NCBI GenBank assembly: GCA_015680685.1
Contig: MNCI01003893.1
Location: 351,340-415,339, forward strand
Length of the DNA: 64,000 bases
Origin: Gnetum montanum
Taxonomy: Eukaryota > Streptophyta > Gnetopsida > Gnetales > Gnetaceae
Reading direction: 5' to 3'
The notes below the pieces were generated by a model. It was not told the DNA's origin and searched no databases. It was given only the letters and a program-made list of their open reading frames with translations. Positions 9,790 through 20,783 of the stretch are shown here, piece by piece. The position numbers and the translations under genes were made by a program. Numbering within the stretch: position 1 is the stretch's first letter; the number at the start of each line of letters is the position of its first letter.

Positions 9790-11971
9790 TGGTACTCAAG
9801 CAGATAGTACTGTCGAGTTTGAATGGTTGCATTTGTTGTAGAGTTTGGACATTGGATGTAGTATCCATATGGATCTAGCTGTCGATATGAATACTATTGG
9901 TGTAGTGATGGTGTGGCCCACAATTGGGGTTGTTGCCACTGCTAATGGTACTGCTCTTGTGGTTATGGTAAAGCTTCGCTAGGATAGTATGTTGGTTGGA
10001 AGTTCTGCCTATAGTTACCTTGAGGATATGGTAACCTTTTGGGCATTTGTTTTTTAATAAATTTGGGATTGAGTGCATATGTCCCTATGTCCTATATGTG
10101 TTCCATCATGGGACAACATCCCTTGGGATGTTCATACTGACATATAGCACATTCTTCCTCTTCTTCAAAGCTTGTGTCTGAACACTCAGCCATTGAAGCC
10201 ACTTTGCCCTTTCATCCAAAATCTCTTTTCTTTTTCTTGTCCTTACCTTTTCCAAAGGCTTACTCTATTCTCTTCTTCATAATCTTCAATGTTGTTGCAA
10301 ATTTTTCATCGACTGAGTCCCACATTTTCTCTACCTTTGCTATGATATCAATTATAGATTTTTGAATTGGTAAAGTCTTCTTTTGAATTACCTGATCCAA
10401 GGTTTCTTCTTCTCATGTGTCACAAACTTGTGCATCTCTTTTCTTGATAGATGGATCTCTATTATATTCTTCTGCTAATTCCATCTTTCTTAACTTGCCT
10501 TTCTCCTTTGCCACTTGATCAATCAATCTTTGTATTCAATGGGCAGCTGTTTTGGATAATTGTCCTTGGGCATAAACCCCAAGGGTCTCTTTGGTCTTGT
10601 TCTATAACCCATCTACAATGTGCCTTAGCTATTTCCATTATGAGAATCCATCGCCTAGGCATCGGTCCAGTAGTGAATAATATCTATCCATTACTACATC
10701 AAGGGTTTCATGAGTTCTTTGCTTTCATCCTTACATTTGTTTCCTTAAATTGGACACCCATGAGTAGGTTTGATACTTATCATTGAAGATATCTAGCATG
10801 GTACTCCATCTTTTGATCCATTCATGTTCAAGTGATCTATACCAGCTTTCAACCTCTTTTACAAGTGTTTGTGGGACCAACTTAAAATTTTGCCAATCAT
10901 TTTCAATATTTATAGGGCATAGGCATCATGGAATGCTTGGAGGTGTTGTTGCAGATCAACATTATAACCACCCTCAAAATTTGGGCATGTTATTCATGTC
11001 AAGCTACTTGATATGACTATCTCTCACATGCTTGGTTGGTATATGTATAACTTCCTAGATGTTGATCATGCTATAGGTTGCCATCATAGGTTCATGTGTT
11101 CTATTCTAGCAGTGCCCCCTTCTGTGCTCATACCTTTCTTTGTCCTCTCTTCAATCCCTTTGTCTTCTTCATTCATAGTCTTCATCTTTTGTATCAAAAT
11201 ACCTTAGATGGTGGTCATGATGATCATGAGTCCTTCTTTCCTCCTTATCATGGTCTTAGTACCTTTGTCTTCTTCTATTAGAGTCCACTAATGATCGTGA
11301 TGATGCAAATGAGGTAGTAGGAGAACGGTGTTAACTTGTCCTCTTTTCATGAATGAGGTATTCTCCTTTGTAGGATCCAACAGAAACTCTTGGCCTTGAG
11401 TCCTTCTTGTACTTTGAGTCAATTACCTTCCCCTTAGGTGTCTCTACGAGGGTGAAATGTAGTTGAACTTTGACAAGTTCCTCAAGTTTGCTGACAGGTG
11501 TTTTTGAAGGCTCTTCATGATTTTGGTGGAGTTGTTCTATAATAAATGCATTAGCATCAAGTTCTTCCAAGGCAATGAAAGTGTTAACCTACTTCCCTTT
11601 GTTGTGTACATATTTGATTTCCATGGTAGCATCTCTTCTCATCTACTCCTTTATGGGTTCATAGGGCCTTGTCATGTGCTTAGTCACATGGTACCCTTCC
11701 TGGATTTGGTTCAGATTCATTCCCCTTAAGGCAATTTGGAGCATATTAAGTGTTGCATGATCTAGAGCTAGGACTATGTTACCTTGTATGTGTCTCCACC
11801 TCATTTGACTATCCTGATGAAAGATGAAAGTAAAATCTAGATAATAAGGATCAATATGAGCATATGTGATTTTTTTTGCATTGGCATCCCCCATTCTTCT
11901 TCGTCGTTGATTTTATCATTGCCCCTTTTTGTCTCTTTGGTAGGTGATGATGTATCTTTGTTTGAAGCCAT
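9790..11971 (-). pseudogene. gag of AT2, decayed
   Basis: The start ATG is at 11971-11969 (MASNKDTSSP), the same start as AT5. Then follow ITYAHIDPYYLDFTFIFHQD (about 11860-11800), a basic and acidic variable region with SRPRVSVGSY (about 11380), the capsid-like domain (about 10960-10560, with CPG and LGVYAQG remnants) and RDAQVCDT to LPIQKS (about 10470-10370). The knuckle and proline-rich part is near 10150-9790. Multiple frameshifts. Confidence 0.75.
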
Positions 11972-12097
11972 GTTGTGGTTTAAGACATTTGGTTGAGTGT
12001 GCTTACTTTTAGAGTTATTAGAAAATTCTAGATTTTAACTTTGGGTTTTTGATACAATGAACTTTATGAAATCAATTATTCAGCATACATTGACTTG

Positions 12098-12115
12098 TCC
12101 TCGGCAACAACACCA
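12098..12115 (-). promoter_or_regulatory. Primer-binding site (AT2)
   Basis: Minus strand TGGTGTTGTTGCCGAGGA aligns to the tRNA-Asp complement, with changes of the C-to-T and G-to-A kind. A one-base spacer separates it from the LTR. Confidence 0.7.
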
Positions 12116-12116
12116 A

Positions 12117-12390
12117 TGATGAGTGATGGAGCAATCCAACACCCAACCATATGAGTCACAAGCATTCACGCATGACTAGATCATAATTTGTGGACAAGGC
12201 AATGTAATTATGCTAGCAATTGGTTTAAGTTCAAGATTGTTGCTTTCCTACGTGAAGCTAGTGAAGTTTATGTGTATGGTTTAGTTCACCGTGAGGTATA
12301 TGATATATAATGTTGGTAGACCATTCTTACTCCTAGCAAACATAATGAGAATGAAAGTAGTTTCTAACTCTAAGTAAAATAAGTAAATGA
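12117..12390 (-). repeat. Truncated 5' LTR of AT2
   Basis: It starts TGATGAGTGATGG and matches the AT5 LTR read on the opposite strand (for example GTGAGGTATATGATA and AGTTTCTAA.TCTAAGTAAAAT) up to about 12390. The AT5 LTR is 874 bp, so about 600 bp are missing. Confidence 0.75.
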
Positions 12391-12751
12391 AGCATGGTGA
12401 TTGTTCTTTGTGGTGGTTGTGGACTCATGATGGTAAGCAAGAAGGAATATGTCAGTGCAAGGTCACTGTTCATGGTATGGACTTGGTCTGAACTTGGACG
12501 GATAGGTATGCTAATCATTTTAATCACATTTGTCACAAGAACCTGTTGTGAACATGGTCAAGTACCTTACATCCTAATATCTGCAATCCCTTCTCATCCC
12601 ATTATTCACCTCACTACTGCATTGCGATTATGAGTCTAATGGTTTTGTATAGTATAGTGTGAAATTCCAACCAAGGCAATTGTGTGTTGTTCAGAACAAA
12701 GACATGGTCTACATTTAACTTCTTGAGTATCCATAGACATCTATAGAAGTG

Positions 12752-12807
12752 GTTATGTAAGGGCATTATGGCAGGAGCCTACTTTAGGGAGGATCCACTT
12801 ACATAAC
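12752..12807 (+). other. Conserved inverted-repeat structure (AT3 copy)
   Basis: The arms GTTATGTAAG and CTTACATAAC pair perfectly over 10 bp. Compared with AT9 (GTTATGCAAG / CTTGCATAAC) one CG pair has become TA on both sides. The interior carries GGCAGGAGCC, which can form a second helix. Confidence 0.75.
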
Positions 12808-13036
12808 TCTTGTTGATCATGGATTTGAATTAACCTTCACATCTTCCAGAACACTAGTGACGTTTTTTCTAAATTTATGCATGATTTTGGGACTACTTCT
12901 CATTCCTTTAAATTAATTTTTCCCTTTTCTATTAAAATGTCCTTCAAATTTCAAAAAATTTCTTGGCCATCTTCTGAATTAGACCTTTGGTTTTACTTGT
13001 TTAAAAACTTGTGTACTTCTAGAATTACACTTATTA

Positions 13037-13048
13037 ATTGTGGGGGCT
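13037..13048 (+). other. Purine tract PPT2 (AT3)
   Basis: ATTGTGGGGGCTATGG sits where AT9 has its GTCATGGGGGCTAG tract (45020-45007 on the minus strand). It is about 720 bp before the 3' LTR. Confidence 0.45.
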
Positions 13049-13247
13049 ATGGACATACTTTTTGAAATTTTTGCTACCATCCTTTTTTCGAACATTATGG
13101 TAACTAATAGTAATTGATCAAAATAAGGTGAACAACTTAATGTTTTTTTTACCTCATAGTCTTGGGCATAGTACATTGTCATCCCCTTGTGCTTAAACAC
13201 AAACTAAGGGATTCGAAAAGGGTTAATTATTAAGGAAAATTTACCAA

Positions 13248-13276
13248 AACTAATGTTGATTCTTTGGTGATTGTAG
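13248..13276 (+). promoter_or_regulatory. Splice branch point and acceptor before the small 3' ORF (AT3)
   Basis: AACTAAT is followed after about 16 nt by GGTGATTGTAG. The ATG at 13280 begins 4 bases after the AG. The arrangement matches those in AT1, AT8 and AT10. Confidence 0.55.
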
Positions 13277-13279
13277 GTG

Positions 13280-13633
13280 ATGTTAAAAGGGACGTCTAAG
13301 GAAGAAGGTCTTTTGCTAAGCACAGAAACGAAGCCAAGAGAGGAACAACAGAGGATATGCCCATGGACAAATAGTAGCACATACAGGATAATGGCTCAAA
13401 CATCACATGATTGCTTGATCCATGGGATGAGGAAAAGAAACTTCAATCCATCCTTCAAGAATATTTTGCATAACCAAAGAAGCATTGACATAACAATCAA
13501 GGTTGGAAGTTTGCCACCACTAGCAGCAATAAGAAGAATCATCTTCAATGGATTTTTGAAAACCTCTATAAATTTTGTAATCTTCAATGTCTATCTAGTC
13601 TTTTTGTCATTTTGCATGCATCCACTTGAATAA
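13280..13633 (+). CDS. Small 3' ORF shared by AT3 and AT9
   Basis: An open frame of about 117 codons starting MLKGTSKEEGLLL. The AT9 copy (44784-44353, minus) aligns in the same frame from its own ATG, with one internal stop: for example MKPREGQWRICQWTN against TKPREEQQRICPWTN, and RNFNPSFKN followed by LHNQRSI in both. The C-terminal part is hydrophobic (FVIFNVYLVFLSF) and may span a membrane. It occupies the slot that holds ORF X in AT1, AT8 and AT10. I do not recognise a family. It may be only noncoding DNA that happens to stay open. Confidence 0.35.
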   Translation: MLKGTSKEEGLLLSTETKPREEQQRICPWTNSSTYRIMAQTSHDCLIHGMRKRNFNPSFKNILHNQRSIDITIKVGSLPPLAAIRRIIFNGFLKTSINFVIFNVYLVFLSFCMHPLE

Positions 13634-13770
13634 AATTTTGTAATGCAGCACTCAAAGTCAATCAATAGTTAGCATCAGTCAATAATCCTGTACTTTCTCA
13701 ATTTTTTGTAAAGAAAGCTCGGTCCTATTCTATTAACTCAAGAATGAGTTTCTAGTCAATCGTGGAGGTA

Positions 13771-14716
13771 TGATGAAGCATTAGTTGGTTGAGATATCAT
13801 AGATGCTACATAGTATATGCGTTGTAGCATCCCTATTGATGTGTCTTAGTTAGCCGCTACATCATAGATGCTACATCACATCTACAATGTTGTAAATGTG
13901 ATATTGCAACTGCATCAATGGGTACATGTCGATGTAACCCCATTGACGCATGCATTGACACGTACACATTAACGTAGTGTCTGTTTTAATACGTGTGCAC
14001 CCATTATGTATTTGACATTCTTTTGTCAATAGAGTGGCCGAACCCTTGTAGTTTTATTTCGTAGTATTAGAGAACAATCAATGAATGCCCATAGTGTGGA
14101 TCTGAGTCACTTGTACGACATCTTATTTGAGTGGCAATGTACTTGGACACATTCCATGAACGGCAATAAGATCAAGATTGATTCTTATTCATTGCAACAA
14201 TTTAATTTATATTAAATTTACTTTCTATGCAATATATATTACATGTACTTAATATTCATGTATTCACACATATTAATGAATTCATGAAATGAGTGTTACC
14301 AATTTCGAGTGTAAGCACATTTTTGCTTGGTAATCCTAGCAACATTATTACTTGGTTCACCTAGTAACGTAACACTTGGTAATCCCAATAGTGAACACAT
14401 GGGTTTAGGATGTGTACAGCAAGTTGAGAACGGACACTTATTACCCATAGGCTAGTTTAGCATTTATCTTCCTATTGTTAACTAGATTAAATAACTAATT
14501 TCTCTATTATCATTAGGAGTAGCATAAAGCAACAACAACATCAACGATCATATGCCTCACTATATGTGACAAAGCTACCACTAGTGCAAGTGGGAAGACA
14601 ATGAATCCAATCAGTACTTAATGATTTAGATGCATAACTAATCCCATCTACAAAATTTGACCAAATCATGTGTGAATGCTTGTGATTCGTATGGTTGGGC
14701 ATAGGGTCACTCATCA
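13771..14716 (+). repeat. 3' LTR of AT3
   Basis: 946 bp from TGATGAAG to CTCATCA, preceded by the polypurine-like CAATCGTGGAGGTA. Near its start are repeated GATGCTACAT and GATATC words. A CAATAAGATCAAG polyadenylation-like site lies near 14163. TTGGTAATCC-type repeats lie at about 14328-14385. Confidence 0.85.
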
Positions 14717-14802
14717 AATATTAAGGTTCACAACTTAGTTTAATTATTTAAACTACCATTATATACCTTAGTTCATTTTAATGCAACATGCGAATACAAT
14801 AC

Positions 14803-15515
14803 TGATGAGTGGTGAAGTACCCCTACACTCAACCATACGAATACTAGCGTTTCATGCACGATCCGATCGAACTCTGCAGACGGGCTAGTTGTGGTATTCA
14901 GATAGTTACTCGTTGATCGTAGTTCGCCGTCTTCCCACTTAGACTAATATTTGCTTTGTCACGTATGATTTAGTCTAGAGTGAGGTGTATGATGTGTTCC
15001 TAAACTAATGCTGCTCCTAGAGACAATGGAAAATAATCTTTAATTAAACTAGGAAGAAAAGGAGAGAAAGTTAAACTAAGAGGAGATAGGGAGAGAGAAT
15101 CTAGGCTAGCCTAAGTGCAATGAGCATCCGTTCCTTAATCATCCGTACACATCTTAGGGCTTGTGCATGACTGCCATTAAAATTACCAAACACATGGCCC
15201 GAGTACGCTACTGGGATACCAAACAGTCACATGTAGATGCTCGTGATTAGGTCGTACTCATTCTGCATTTAATAACAATCAAAATTAAGTAATTAAACTA
15301 AGTAAATGCTGCAATGATGAAGTAATCTTGATCTCTATTTTCGGTGCGTGTCCAAGTACGTCACACTCAAATAAAGGATGCCATACACTGCGGGCATGCA
15401 CTAAGAGAAAGGGTTGAGAGAAACTAAGAAATGAACTAACTTCTAAAACTAACTAAAGAACTAACTTTTAAAACTAAATGAAAAACTAACTATTTCCAAA
15501 CTTAAAAGACTTCTG
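14803..15515 (-). repeat. AT4: orphan LTR fragment
   Basis: It starts TGATGAGTGGTGAAG and matches the AT1 LTR throughout (ACACTCAACCATACGAATAC, CTACTGGGATACCAAACAGTC, CTGCAATGATGAAGTAATC). Similarity fades after TGATATCGCGTACCTGA at about 15515, so the U3 end is missing. The 86 bp between AT3 and this LTR carry no primer site and nothing I recognise. Confidence 0.8.
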
Positions 15516-16197
15516 ATATCGCGTACCTGATTTCCTGGATCTGATGATGAATGACCATTCATCAAATACTTTGTACATATATTGGCTGAATTTCACTTTC
15601 ACTTTCATAATTAGTTTCAAAATTTCACAATAGAAGCATATACTTCTAAGTTTGATAAGAGTATCCACTCTGAAATAACATTGAAGCACAATCAATATCA
15701 ATTGCATTAAAACATAGGATAAGTAAAAGAAAAGTCTTATTCCCTCTAATTGAAATTCCACCTTTTATCTTAGATATCAGTCTGAATTTTATTTAACGGT
15801 TACAAATCAAAAACTAATTCGAACTGCAGCATGGGGAGCCCAGATCCTGATTATTTGAAACATACTTATCCTGCCAGTAATATTGAAGCAACGATGCAAT
15901 AATTTTGGAATGTAAGCCCTGGTTCAAAATTCATTTAACCTGCCAATAGAGGAAAATTTAATTGAGAAAGCTTTTATCCAGAATCTCAATTAGAAACTGT
16001 TCAAGTTGAGAAAACAGAATCCTTCAACAAAAAACCACAACCGAAACAATGAAAAGGCTCCTATGCAGATAAGCAGTGATTCAACGATACAGTCGGAATA
16101 AATTGTTCCGGAGTAAAGAGACGGACACAAAAATTCACGGAACCAGCAGCGAGAAGATGGTCGCCAGCAGAAAACATTAAAAGCTCAGCATCGTGCT

Positions 16198-16724
16198 CTA
16201 GCACTGGCTGTAGATTACCCCCTCAAAGCCACAGTAAGGAAAAATTATCCTCACAAGATAGCCTGAAAAATTCACAAGGCCTCTGATTCCAACCATAGCA
16301 TCTTGTTTTACAGTGACCATGGTGTCCCAAGACTTTGGCAAGTGAATCCAATGATGTGAAATCGTCATATCTTGACACATAAGAAAGTCATTAGCAATAA
16401 TTTTGTGATACAACAGCCTTGACATAGCCCCAACCATCCTCAATATCTGGTCCAAGCCAGTAGCCCTCCCAGGTGTTAAGGAATGATGATGTTTCAGAAA
16501 TTCTCTCTCCATACGCTGAAATATTAGTTATCCATGTAAAGGACCAAAAAAAGGCACTTGATCCACAGTCAAAGATGCGTTCTCTGCGCCAGCATACCTT
16601 ATCTTCTGCTTGCTCAAACATCGGCAATTTGTCCCATGTGTAGTTACTTGTCTTGAGTGAAAGTTCATTCCAATGATTTGATTTAAAACACCAAGTCAAA
16701 TGGCTCCGTTGACAGCTTCTGTAA
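16198..16724 (-). CDS. Candidate host exons (product unknown)
   Basis: On the minus strand an exon from about 16724 or 16718 to 16598 ends AAG|GTATGC. An 82-nt intron follows (16597-16516), ending CTAATATTTCAG, a textbook branch and acceptor. The next exon begins at 16515 and stays open to TAG at 16200-16198. Read this way the first exon gives SCQRSHLTWCFKSNHWNELS through FEQAEDK and the second RMEREFLKHHHSLTPGR through FEGVIYSQC. Alternatively, the first exon's frame stays open without splicing as far as 16391, and a 48-codon frame at about 16209-16063 (FSAGDHLLAAGSVNFCVRLF) faintly resembles a WD repeat. The gene model is an inference. Confidence 0.35.
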
Positions 16725-19700
16725 CTGCAACTAATAAGTGCTGCCATAGAGAACATATTCAGCATCTTAAATATATTCCACTGTTGGCGCGCATTTCTTT
16801 TTTCACCAGAAAATGAAAATAAAAACAAAATACATTTTTGAGTGCGAAAAAAGTAAGAGCCTATTGGACCCTGCAAAAAACACCTTTAAAAAAATACTTG
16901 ATGCCAGGCACCCATACAAATTCAAGTAATATTCGTAATCCAAGCTGTGCAAGAAAAAACAATATTCTATGAAAATTGCATCATACTTGGTAGTAGTTAG
17001 TTGTTTTAAGTACTCATTAACTTGCTTCCACAGGATTGTTTTGGCTAAAAGGCTGATCTCCAATGGCAAATTATGCTCTCATGTGATATTCAATATGTTC
17101 TCATGCTAAGTTTATCACTTATGAATTGCGCAGGGCTAAGCGTAAATTTTTGTCTGTTTGGTAATGTGTCATTATTTAATCCCCAAAAAAAAATTTATTC
17201 ACCTGGTATGATTTTCAGGGTTACAATTTGACTACTCTTGATAAAATTGCTAAAAGAATGGTAAAAAAGAATTCATGTAGCCACCCCATTTTGTTGAGAC
17301 ACGGCTCAAATGATGATGGTGAATTTGACTATTATTGATGAGGCTTCCATTACCAGAAAAGTAAGGTCAGTAATGCCTACTGATGACTAACCAAGGTCTT
17401 AACCATTTGGTAGGGTTCTATGACAGGCAACATGCTATACATATAGAAAGATACTTTTAAACGGATGCCACATGGAAAACGAAGATCAAACTCCTATGCT
17501 GATAAGCTTTCAAGGGACCAAATCGGCTAGAAGCCAGCAAATTTATGCCAAGGGTAAAGCTTTTACTCAATACAGAATTTCAGGCTCTGTGACTAGGTGG
17601 AGAGCTGGGTGGCATGAACGTTGGACGAAAAATAAATGTTGTCTGCATCCAGAGGACCTAGGTTATCAATCCATTATACAAATCCACCCATGATTTACTG
17701 TTTTAAAAGAATTCTTTTGATGAAGTTCCAACCAATGCAGTAGAGATTTACGCTAAAATATCACCAATAGAAAGCAAAAATTACACAATCATACTGTCGG
17801 TCTGAATTACACATAATTAATGCAAAGATACTACAAGCTAAGACCGGGATTCGCTTTAGTAATTTGGTTAAGGTAATTTCATTTTGCACCATCTAAACCT
17901 ACTCATTCTTTGATAGAAATTTCTTGAAATATTTTCAAATTCTAGAAGCTAAAGGTCTAAAACCAAGATGTTTAATACATTAATCTTCAACAGCTTGGCA
18001 TCACCTGACATTTATAACTCTAAGAAAACGGACAACTGAACTTCCCTACTTTTCTGATGATTCTAAATATGATGAAATTGTTGAATCTCCAAAATCATCC
18101 AGTGTATGAATGAATGAACCTTAAAATTGGCCTATAGCTCTACTAAAAAAGCCAGGGAGTTGGCAATTGGATATCTGAACTCAGTAAGGATAAAAGAGCG
18201 TTTGAAAGTCAAAATTTTAAAGGCCTTAAAATTTTATTCAGCTATCTTGTTTATTTATTTATTTATTGGAAGCATTGCAAGAAAAAAGGTAAAAGTAAAA
18301 AGTAAAAAACACTCGAGAAAAACAAAGAATTTTTTTTTAAAATGAACAATTTATAATGTACTAGTTTATCAAAAATAGAATTACAAACAGAACAAACGTT
18401 GTCTGCCTTCCACTCTTAATATAAAGCTTTGTAGGTTAAGCATTTCTTATCCATAGTTTAACCATACTGAAGATACGTTTGCAAATACATGTAAACTTAT
18501 ATTTAAGTATCATTTATGTAGCTTAAGAAGCTAATAGCTAAGACAATCATTGGAAGGAAACTTGAGTAGGAATCTATGAATGGTGATGATTCATGTTTTA
18601 CCCTTGTGCAACGATTCGTTTACATGTGATGATGTATCGATTGAAGGTTTTATTGTACATGCTATCAATGATGAGACAAGCATGTCATATGGTTCTGCTC
18701 TTCCATGATTTATTGGCACTTGGGAGTTAGCTGCGTTAACATTGCTTGCCTTTGCAAGTATCATAGATGATGTCAAGCTGCCAAAGCTTTAAAAGTGATT
18801 GTAAATTCACTCTCCAAAATCATGAATAATGCTTCATTCTATCTTCCCAGCCGCGTAAGCATAATTATTTGAGGCATGAAACTTTTATATTGTACTTTTA
18901 CAATTTTATTTTATTTTTGTTTAATTTTCTAGCTATCAATCATGTTGTTTCTTGCATTCTAGCTTTGAAGCATTTTTCTCTGCTGTATATTTCTCAACAG
19001 ATGATATAGAAGATGATATAGAAGCTCTTTAGAAAGAGAAATCAAAGATATGTGTAAGAAGAAAACTGCTTGGGTATATTTTATAGAAAGATTTGCAGTG
19101 TCAACTACTACCATTTCAATTGCTACAACAACTTTTTGAAGCTCCATGGTGTCTATCTTCTATATCTCCATTCTGAAATCAAAGGTTCCAATTCTGAATT
19201 CTCTGATCAAGGCCTCAGTTTTGGAAGAATAATGAAAATTCAGCGATTTTAATAAAATTCGGTATAAGAATTGACATGCTTATACATTGCTTATGAATAA
19301 AATTTTGAGTATGGTATATAATATGGATAATTCGGATTCTTACTAGAAACTTGCATATTATGGACAACGTGGACAAATATACAAAATAAATTTTCAAAGG
19401 AAATGAACGGTTGTAGTGTATGGTAACGGTGGATGATGTGATAACTCTGCGAGTGAAAGTTGTGACGTTGCAAAGCTTAGTTTTCCATGTTGAATTTACT
19501 GAGACCTGTATTTGTAATAAAGTATGCTTGCAGTGGGTAAGGTCTTGAGTTTCAAGGGTTGTTGGATAACTTAACTACATTAATAATCTGGTTCTCTATT
19601 TATCCTAAGACGGGAAGTTAATGTTTATAGCCATGTTACAGCTTCCAAAGGGCAGTTAACTGTAAAAAATGGAAAAATTCAAGTGAGACAACAGAAGGCA

Positions 19701-20388
19701 ACCTATACTCAGATGTTTAGGAAACGTTGCATATTCATGACACTGACAAGTTTTATTTTAACATAATAAAAGGATAAAACACATGAAAAGTATCCCTATT
19801 AGTTTACTATTAAATGAAAGGTAACGGAATAGATTTCCTTATTAGTTCACATGTAAGTTAAGCCCCAAAAGCTTCATTTGGAGTGACAAAACGAACACCC
19901 TAAAACGGTTCGGAGACGGTGCATTTACCACAATTTTCAAGTGCGTGTTTCCTGTTCTCACCTATTGCGTGCTAATACAGAAAAACGTTACAATAAAAGC
20001 ACAAACATGAAATTACGAGCTGGAAAGAGTGCTATATCATGTGGCTACTTTTAACATCAAGCAGAATAAACATCTAAAATTTTGGTTGCAAAACTGCGAA
20101 CGAAACTGAAATTTTATTACGTCGTTGAACCTTTAAACCTTCTATATCTATTGCACGGTAGAAATGTATCTACTATGAGTTTCAGTTTCAAATCTCACAG
20201 CATGTTTGTTTCTACTTTCAATTTCAATTTCATACTAACATTCGCAACAAATCAATCAAATCTACAAGTGCGATAACATAACATAGAAAATGTTACCGAC
20301 ATTTACAGCAAATGAATCGAATTTACAACTGTGATAACATAATACGATAACTACGTAACATACTCGATTGCGTTGAAGCGCGAATTAC

Positions 20389-20518
20389 CTATTTCGGCTA
20401 TTTCTGCGCGAACTAACGAATGCCTGGCTATTTGTAACACCCCAGCCTTTCCCTGTAGTTGAGATACATCTCTGCTGGACAAACAACTCCCGGGCAAGGG
20501 CAAGCACAACGCCAGCAT
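20389..20518 (-). CDS. Candidate first coding exon
   Basis: ATG at 20518-20516 opens MLALCLPLPGSCLSSRDVSQ and continues for 43 codons to AAATAG|GTAATT, a good donor site (intron from 20388). Without splicing the frame ends 13 codons later. The N-terminus is rich in Leu, Ser, Cys and Arg with few acidic residues, as in many organelle-targeting peptides, but that is weak evidence. GC content here is higher than in neighbouring DNA. Confidence 0.35.
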
Positions 20519-20663
20519 GAGCTCCGCTTCTTTTCCCTGGACACGGACGGACTACGAATTATTACAGCACCAGTGAGCTACGACTTGCTTAGCATCGCCT
20601 GCGCGGGACAGATGATTTTGAGTGGATAAAATGCGGAAAAACAAGGGGCATCCCTGGCCAAGG

Positions 20664-20678
20664 TTAAATATAAATATT
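20664..20678 (-). promoter_or_regulatory. TATA-like box of the candidate gene
   Basis: The minus strand reads AATATTTATATTTAA about 150 bp before the candidate ATG, leaving room for a leader of roughly 110-120 nt. Confidence 0.35.
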
Positions 20679-20783
20679 AGGCTACGGGCTGTTAGTCGTA
20701 GTTTCAAAATTTCTTCCTGCCATCTGGTGTGATTTTTCTCCTTTTTGTCTTTTTCTGGAGAATATTGTTTACGCTTAAGGTAG

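Larger units (their letters stand above)
8068..12390 (-). mobile_element. AT2: Athila-like element, 5' half only
   Basis: Read on the minus strand it has a truncated 5' LTR (12390-12117), primer site, gag, protease and the first part of reverse transcriptase, then stops at about 8068. The rest of RT, RNase H, integrase, the 3' region and 3' LTR are missing. Its gag is the closest match in the window to AT5. At 12390 the LTR changes abruptly into the opposite-strand 3' region of AT3. No target repeat is visible at either end, so both ends are products of deletion or rearrangement. Confidence 0.8.
12391..14716 (+). mobile_element. AT3: 3' end of an Athila-like element
   Basis: This plus-strand fragment has a 3' noncoding region, the conserved inverted repeat, purine tracts, a small ORF and a full 3' LTR. 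It is collinear with the AT9 region 45600-44290 in reverse complement. The coding part upstream is gone; the fragment abuts AT2 head to head at about 12390. The LTR start (TGATGAAGCATTAGTTGGTT) matches the AT8 LTR remnant. Confidence 0.8.
15516..20783. other. Non-element region, probable host DNA with a candidate gene
   Basis: No sequence here matches the LTR elements. The base composition is less repetitive than its surroundings. It holds a possible minus-strand gene: a TATA-like box and first exon near 20390-20680 and probable later exons at 16198-16724. Between 16880 and 20388 I find only short open frames (for example 18776-18591 minus and 17472-17693 plus) and intron-like AT-rich DNA. 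No product can be named. Confidence 0.5.

Noticed and set aside
17472-17693. Plus-strand frame of 73 codons
   Set aside because: No motif, no splice or promoter context; it lies in what looks like intron DNA of the candidate gene.
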